From an uncultured Bacteroidales bacterium (lineage in GTDB: Bacteria > Bacteroidota > Bacteroidia > Bacteroidales > UBA932), in the NCBI GenBank assembly GCA_945487035.1, contig CALYTI010000011.1, positions 1 to 58,842 of the forward strand: a DNA stretch of 58,842 nucleotides. The letters are read 5' to 3'. The position numbers were made by a program, and so were the translations under genes. How positions within the stretch are numbered: the stretch's first letter is position 1; every line of letters begins with the position of its first letter. Shown here piece after piece: positions 54,725-58,842 of the stretch. Under the pieces are notes generated by a model. That model was given only the letters and a program-made list of their open reading frames with translations. It had not been told where the DNA came from and did not search any database.

Positions 54725-54766
54725 TGCAAAGATAGTATAAGAGTTCGGATTATTTCGTATCTTGCA
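54725..54766. promoter_or_regulatory. Symmetric divergent promoter (EamA / Sel1-repeat gene)
   Basis: The minus-strand -7 TATCTTTG (54727-54734, extended by GCA) is mirrored on the plus strand by TATCTTGCA (54758-54766), the same sequence less one T. The left copy is an exact consensus match for the EamA gene; the right one is degenerate. Confidence 0.45.
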
Positions 54767-54787
54767 AAGAATCAATACCTACCCGCA

Positions 54788-56392
54788 ATGAAAGAAAGTA
54801 TCCAAGACCTGTTCCGTGCATTCAAGGTCAGGGAGGCATTCTGGGAAGCAGCCCGAAATGTGCTGACCGACAGAGACAGTCAGTCAATGTTTCTTCGGAT
54901 AGCAAACCAGCAGAATCACATCGTGAAGCTGCTTGACGACATCGATAAAATCAAGAAACTCGCAGACAAGGGCAATCCTTATATGCAATATGCCTTCGCC
55001 CGCCTTCACGACACCCTGGCGCTTCAGGCCGATTCTTGTGAGATTTGTGAAGAATACTACAGCCTCGCACTCGATGCCGGAATCGCCGATGCCGCTATGC
55101 AGCTGGCTTTTATGTACCGCGATGCCGACCTTGGCGAAGTGGACAACAGACGCTTTCTGGATTATTTCAACCGGGCCCTTGACGCCGGCAGCGAAAGGGC
55201 TTTGCAGTTCAAGCTGAATCAGATGATTCACGGCTCGGATTTCATAGATGCAGACCCGCGCAAAGCCCTTGACAGCCTTGCCTCTTACCTTGAAGGAAGC
55301 GAGAATCCCGACCCGTATTATTATCGCCTCAAAGCAATGGCCGAAGAGGCGCTGGGGATGAAGGAGGAGGCTGTGGGGGATTATGAACTTGCCATCAGCA
55401 GCGGCGACAGCGAGTCTTATTTCCTGCTTGCAGTGCTGAATTATTGTGATGCCGAAGGTAATGTCCGGGATGCGGAAGGCTTCACGGAACTTATGGACCT
55501 GGGGCAGGAAGCGGGTGCGGCATCGGCCTATCTGGAAACGGCCTGCTTTCTGAGCGAAGAAGTATTTGACGCCTTGGATGAAGAGCGCAAGGAGGAGGTG
55601 CATTCGCTGTTGAGCGACCAGATGCAGCTTTCTTCAATGCTGGGCGGTGCGGTGGCGCCTTATTTTCTGGGACATTATTTTGAGAACGGGCTATATGGCT
55701 TCGGGCAGGATTATGGGCAGGCCTGGGGCTGGTATTCCCGCGGAGCCCTTCTGCGTTCGGCATCAAGTTACGAGGCGCTCAGCCGTATGGTCCTGGAAGA
55801 TGAAACGGCGCCGGAGCGCTATGACAGTGAATTCGGCTACGAATGTGCATACCGGGCATATGTCCTTGGCGCAGATACACTTGAATGCCTGATTCGCGGC
55901 TATCGCAACGGTCATCTCACTACCCATGCCGCCGTGATTGAAGAGTTCTTTCTGCCGCTTTGGGAGCAGCAGTTTGAAGATGCTGATGAGCCGGAAATCG
56001 AAGAGGACTGCTACAGCGACCCTGATATCGTGGCTCCGGAATACAGGGATAAGGCGAATCTGTCGGAGCTGCTGACAGTATGCCTGAGCTGCCTGCGGGA
56101 TGCGAAAGGCTCGGTCTTGGACGAGCCTTGGAAAGTGACCGCACTTGCAGAAAAGTTTGCCGGGGCAGCGGATGTGCTTAAGGGCTATGAGCATATGCTA
56201 AGCAGCCTCTATCCGTTAACTAGGGATATGATAGAACTGCTCACCGACCATCCACGTCTCAAACTCAGGCTTTGCCGCATACAGCTCGATACTCTGAGAT
56301 ATCTGGAGGCCGTAAGCGGTCACGAGCTGGGCATTACAGAAGATATGGAGCAGGAGATAGAGCGCCTCTGCGCACTTTCGGAATCGATTTGA
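54788..56392 (+). CDS. Sel1-like repeat (TPR-type) protein
   Basis: The 534-residue soluble protein starts at the ATG at 54788; the longer frame runs through the EamA gene on the other strand. It is built of helical hairpins of Sel1/TPR character: YYSLALDAGIADAAMQLAFMY, YFNRALDAGSERALQFKL, DYELAISSGDSESYFLLAVLN, YGQAWGWYSRGALLRSASSYEALS. No signal peptide or catalytic domain is visible. Such proteins act as interaction scaffolds. It is very acidic (DADEPEIEEDCYSDPD near 400). Its stop codon abuts the stop of the convergent SBF gene with no base between. Confidence 0.8.
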   Translation: MKESIQDLFRAFKVREAFWEAARNVLTDRDSQSMFLRIANQQNHIVKLLDDIDKIKKLADKGNPYMQYAFARLHDTLALQADSCEICEEYYSLALDAGIADAAMQLAFMYRDADLGEVDNRRFLDYFNRALDAGSERALQFKLNQMIHGSDFIDADPRKALDSLASYLEGSENPDPYYYRLKAMAEEALGMKEEAVGDYELAISSGDSESYFLLAVLNYCDAEGNVRDAEGFTELMDLGQEAGAASAYLETACFLSEEVFDALDEERKEEVHSLLSDQMQLSSMLGGAVAPYFLGHYFENGLYGFGQDYGQAWGWYSRGALLRSASSYEALSRMVLEDETAPERYDSEFGYECAYRAYVLGADTLECLIRGYRNGHLTTHAAVIEEFFLPLWEQQFEDADEPEIEEDCYSDPDIVAPEYRDKANLSELLTVCLSCLRDAKGSVLDEPWKVTALAEKFAGAADVLKGYEHMLSSLYPLTRDMIELLTDHPRLKLRLCRIQLDTLRYLEAVSGHELGITEDMEQEIERLCALSESI

Positions 56393-57382
56393 TTAGGCTT
56401 TTTCCTGCCTTCTTAGCTGCCAGGTGTTGTAGAGGTTGTGCCAGATGCTGTATATGCCTCCGACAATGGAGGTTTCGGGAGTCATAAAGGTGTATCCCAT
56501 CCAAATCGCAAAGACAGTATTCTTCTGACCGAGGGCCTGTCCGGCAGTGATTCTCTCGTCCTGATGGCCGGGGATGTGCCCGTAGAGGCTTCCGACCTTA
56601 TGCCCGAGCGCGAACTGTAAGGCGCAGCAGACAAGGGAAACGAGAGCTATCAGAAGCATAAGATATACGCTCATAGTGCTGTGCACTATTGCCTTGACGG
56701 TAACGGCAATGGCAAGGGACAGCGACACGGCCCATATATTGAAGGCCAGGTCCGGCTTGGACAGAATCGCCCGGTGCAGGGCAGGGAAGAGGTATCGCAC
56801 CAGCCAGGCTGCAAGGCAAGGCATTATCAGCAGAGGGAAAACCTTTGCGAGAATCTTGCAGAATGCGTCCCAGAAGGTCATATCTCCCATAGGTTGGATG
56901 AGCGGGACTATGGCCGGCACGAGTATGGCCGTCAGGATATTGATGAGTATGGTATATGTCGTGATTCCCGGGATGTCGCCTCCAAGTTTGCGGGTTACGA
57001 CGGCAGCCGCTGTGGCGGTAGGGCAGATGAGGCAGAGCATTGCGCTCTCCATAAGGACTTTGTATTCAGACAGTTCGCCTTGGAAACAGCGTGAAACGAG
57101 CACTATGGCAAGGCCAAGCAGGGTAAACGCTCCGCCCTGAATCAGCAGCAGCCACCAATGCCATTTGTGGGGTCGGAGTTCGTGCGGCTCAATCCTGCAG
57201 AAGGTGAGGAAGAGCATAGCGAATATCAGCAGCGGCTGGACAATGGCAACAATATGCTCCAGCGCAGGGCCTGCGAGATGCACCGGCTCCGGCATATAGT
57301 GATATGTCAGATATGCCAGGGCTCCCGCAAGCATAGAAATGGGGAGCATATTCTGCTTGATGATGTCCTTAAAAGCTTTCAT
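56393..57382 (-). CDS. Bile acid:sodium symporter (SBF) family transporter
   Basis: The 329-residue membrane protein starts at the ATG at 57380-57382 and has nine or ten helices. It shows the SBF pattern with a conserved ICPTATAAAVVTRKLGGD (helix-break region), a long middle part with ILVPAIVPLIQPMG and GQALGQKNTVFAIWMGYTFM with TPETSIVGGIYSIWHN near the C-terminus. Family members move organic anions, bile acids or pantoate-like compounds with sodium. Substrate unknown. A near-consensus -7 (TTACTTTG) lies just upstream of the ATG. Confidence 0.88.
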   Translation of the reverse strand: MKAFKDIIKQNMLPISMLAGALAYLTYHYMPEPVHLAGPALEHIVAIVQPLLIFAMLFLTFCRIEPHELRPHKWHWWLLLIQGGAFTLLGLAIVLVSRCFQGELSEYKVLMESAMLCLICPTATAAAVVTRKLGGDIPGITTYTILINILTAILVPAIVPLIQPMGDMTFWDAFCKILAKVFPLLIMPCLAAWLVRYLFPALHRAILSKPDLAFNIWAVSLSLAIAVTVKAIVHSTMSVYLMLLIALVSLVCCALQFALGHKVGSLYGHIPGHQDERITAGQALGQKNTVFAIWMGYTFMTPETSIVGGIYSIWHNLYNTWQLRRQEKA

Positions 57383-57447
57383 TTCGCATTCGGCCCGCAA
57401 AGTAACAACATTCCGCGGCGAATCGCAAAAATTTTTGCAGTAAACTC

Positions 57448-57480
57448 TTGACTCGTACCCGGGGTAATGTATTATCTTTG
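57448..57480 (+). promoter_or_regulatory. Promoter in front of the truncated MFS gene
   Basis: TTG (57448-57450), 22 nt, TATCTTTG (57473-57480); predicted start near 57486, 16 nt before the ATG at 57502. The promoter is intact although the gene is not. Confidence 0.6.
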
Positions 57481-57501
57481 CACGCTAAAAACGAACATAC
57501 T

Positions 57502-57609
57502 ATGAGAAAAGCAATTCCATTCTTTATCAGTCAGGCGGTTACGCTATTCGGTTCGCAGGTCGTTGCATTTGCAATAATATGGTATATTACCCGCGAAACG
57601 GCCGGCTAA
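57502..57609 (+). pseudogene. MFS transporter gene cut off after 35 codons
   Basis: The frame begins MRKAIPFFISQAVTLFGSQV and continues through one hydrophobic helix to RETAG, then TAA at 57607-57609. The text matches the first helix of MefA/macrolide-efflux-like MFS transporters (FFxxxQxxxLFGSQVVxFAxxWYxT). The remaining 11 helices are missing: after 57606 the sequence changes to unrelated DNA leading into the AlbA_2 gene. The remnant has a usable promoter and start, so the loss came from a 3' replacement, insertion or deletion rather than decay of the start. Confidence 0.7.
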
Positions 57610-57663
57610 ATGTCCAAGATGAATTTCCTGGATTGAGCTGGAACAGGTTTGGAGTTTTGGTTG

Positions 57664-57671
57664 TAACTTTG
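57664..57671 (+). promoter_or_regulatory. -7 element TAACTTTG of the AlbA_2 gene
   Basis: Exact match, predicted start near 57677 and leader about 33 nt. No clear -33 box. It suggests the incoming gene brought its own promoter. Confidence 0.45.
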
Positions 57672-57709
57672 AGAGAAACTACGGAAGAACATAAATAGAG
57701 TATTTAGAT

Positions 57710-58842
57710 ATGACATTTGATGAGATAAAACAACTGGTCGAGACAGATGAAAGCCGTCATCTGGAGTTTAAGAAGACTACCGGAGAGTTGAAAGACGGCA
57801 TGCACTCGGCATGTGCCTTCTTGAATTCTGATGGAGGATGTCTGATATTTGGAGTGACTCCTCAATCACTTAAGATTGTCGGTCAGCAGGTGACGGATGC
57901 CACTCAGCGGGAAATCGCTCAGGCTTTGAGTGGTCTGGAACCGGCTATTGATGTTAAGGTTGAGTATATAGACGTACCGGAGCATCCAGGCAACAAAGTG
58001 ATTGCGATGTGGTTTGACGGTTGGGTTTGGGGTAAACAGCCGTACACTTATCACGGATGCCCGTTTTACAAACCGGAAAGTGTTACCCGACAGATGCCTC
58101 GTGAAATGTTCGAGGAGAGACTAAGAGCATCCAAACCACACATTTTCGGGTGGGAGAATCAGATTGCGGATGAATATGAGATTTCCGACTTGAGCGAGAA
58201 ACATATTGTCAATTCAGTACGTATGGGTGTGAGAGGTGGCCGGATGCCGGAAAGTGCATTGGCATTGTCTCCGGAGGAAATCCTCAAACGATTTGCACTC
58301 CTCAAGGACGGGAAGCCTATCCAGGCGGCCGTAGCATTGTTTTGTGAGAAGATGCATTACACACCGCAGTTGAAGCTTCGTATGGCACGTTTCAGGGGAA
58401 CCGACAAAATGGAGTTTATTGACAACCAAAGTATTGACGGTTGCTTTTTCGACTTGTTGGATGCGGGAATGGCATTCTGCTTCAAGCACTTGAATCTTCA
58501 TGGTAAAGTTGTAGGGCTCAAAAGAATTGAAGATTTGGATATTCCGGTAGAGGCTCTGCGCGAGGCATTGATAAATGCACTCTGCCATCGTTCCTATGAT
58601 TCTATTTCTGGTTCAGTCAGTCTTGCAATCTATGATGATAGAGTGGAGATAGTCAATCCGGGTAGACTTCCGAACGGAATTACGCCGGATAACATCAAGA
58701 CAAGCCACGAGTCTAAACCTTACAATCCGGTCATAGCCGGAGTCCTGTACAGAACAGCATGGCTGGAGAGTTGGGGCAGTGGTGTAACAAGGATGGTTGA
58801 TGCCTGCAAAGCTAAGAATCTTCCTGAGCCGTACTACGAAAT
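57710..58842 (+). CDS. AlbA_2 / GHKL-type ATP-binding protein (putative transcriptional regulator), partial
   Basis: The frame opens at the ATG at 57710 and runs off the window, giving 377 residues. The N-terminal AlbA_2 (Schlafen-type) domain shows ESRHLEFKKTTGELKDG, ACAFLNSDGGCLIFGV and the later YTYHGCPFYKPESVTRQM. After a linker, a C-terminal HATPase_c_4-like part has EALREALINALCHRSYD and YDDRVEIVNPGRLPNG. Such proteins are common in Bacteroidetes accessory DNA and are annotated as putative DNA-binding/ATP-binding regulators, some linked to defence. Base use is more AT-rich than in the flanking genes, consistent with transfer. Confidence 0.88.
   Translation, partial: MTFDEIKQLVETDESRHLEFKKTTGELKDGMHSACAFLNSDGGCLIFGVTPQSLKIVGQQVTDATQREIAQALSGLEPAIDVKVEYIDVPEHPGNKVIAMWFDGWVWGKQPYTYHGCPFYKPESVTRQMPREMFEERLRASKPHIFGWENQIADEYEISDLSEKHIVNSVRMGVRGGRMPESALALSPEEILKRFALLKDGKPIQAAVALFCEKMHYTPQLKLRMARFRGTDKMEFIDNQSIDGCFFDLLDAGMAFCFKHLNLHGKVVGLKRIEDLDIPVEALREALINALCHRSYDSISGSVSLAIYDDRVEIVNPGRLPNGITPDNIKTSHESKPYNPVIAGVLYRTAWLESWGSGVTRMVDACKAKNLPEPYYE

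Noticed and set aside
54682..54760. Plus-strand start of the Sel1-repeat protein upstream of 54788
   Set aside because: The longer frame from 54545 runs through the EamA gene and both divergent promoters; the helical protein clearly begins at the ATG at 54788.

Overview
The window reads as chromosome of a gut-type Bacteroidales. The evidence is a SusC/SusD pair with a polysaccharide-utilisation operon, GH97, GH31, GH2 and GH89/GH20 glycosidases, a tricorn-type S41 protease, promoters of the Bacteroidetes sigma type (TTG or TTTG, about 19-20 nt, TAnnTTTG), exported proteins whose predicted mature N-terminus is Gln, and almost no Shine-Dalgarno signals. GC content is moderate to high and codon use is GC-rich, which argues against genus Bacteroides itself; a Rikenellaceae-like or uncultured Bacteroidales lineage is my inference. 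Genes are packed tightly, with many ATGA, TAATG and TGATG overlaps.

Layout. 1-1019: end of a possible AbiEii-type nucleotidyltransferase overlapping a metallophosphoesterase (accessory in character). 1170-4898: a GH31 glycosidase between two paralogous small lipoproteins. 4935-17830 (minus): six-gene polysaccharide-utilisation operon, transcribed SusC, SusD, DUF1735 surface lipoprotein, DUF4855 lipoprotein, a 1242-residue GH89-GH20 fusion and an AXE1-type esterase. It probably handles glycans with terminal alpha- and beta-linked GlcNAc that may be acylated. 17869-20743: a palindromic divergent promoter, PLP-binding protein YggS, a THUMP-like methyltransferase and MetX. 20813-27799: CstA, a nucleoside-type MFS, LptG, Tgt, dUTPase, a PAP2 phosphatase and Obg. 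27885-30677: an operon with its own consensus promoter and a leader hairpin, encoding a DUF5020 outer-membrane barrel, a YhhQ-type queuosine-precursor transporter, an SDR and a conserved unknown. 30695-35722: GlpK, PyrG, glutaminyl cyclase and a PAS histidine kinase with a Cys cluster. 35712-38056: a MalY-type C-S lyase and a cystathionine gamma-synthase-family enzyme which, with MetX, could make homocysteine. 38078-45774: GH97, a 465-nt non-coding region, TrmD, L-serine dehydratase and GH2 beta-galactosidase. 45850-52507 (minus): DUF2147, an orphan HsdR-N protein, CCA-adding enzyme, asparaginase I and tricorn protease. 52662-57382: tRNA-Val(UAC), acyltransferase-3, a half-size EamA protein, a Sel1-repeat protein and an SBF-type transporter. 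57502-58842: an MFS gene cut off after 35 codons, then an AlbA_2/ATPase-type gene leaving the window, which looks like an insertion junction.

Most unusual signals: (1) the 40262-40726 region, where a full-consensus promoter drives a transcript of about 115 nt with two small hairpins, a 28-codon ORF and a terminator whose 5' arm contains the stop codon, next to a 119-bp element with perfect 21-bp inverted ends and three internal hairpins; (2) the GH89-GH20 fusion; (3) the DUF5020-YhhQ pair behind a hairpin leader, combined with a Tgt lacking the zinc-binding cysteines; (4) divergent promoters built as palindromes so that the two -7 elements are back to back.
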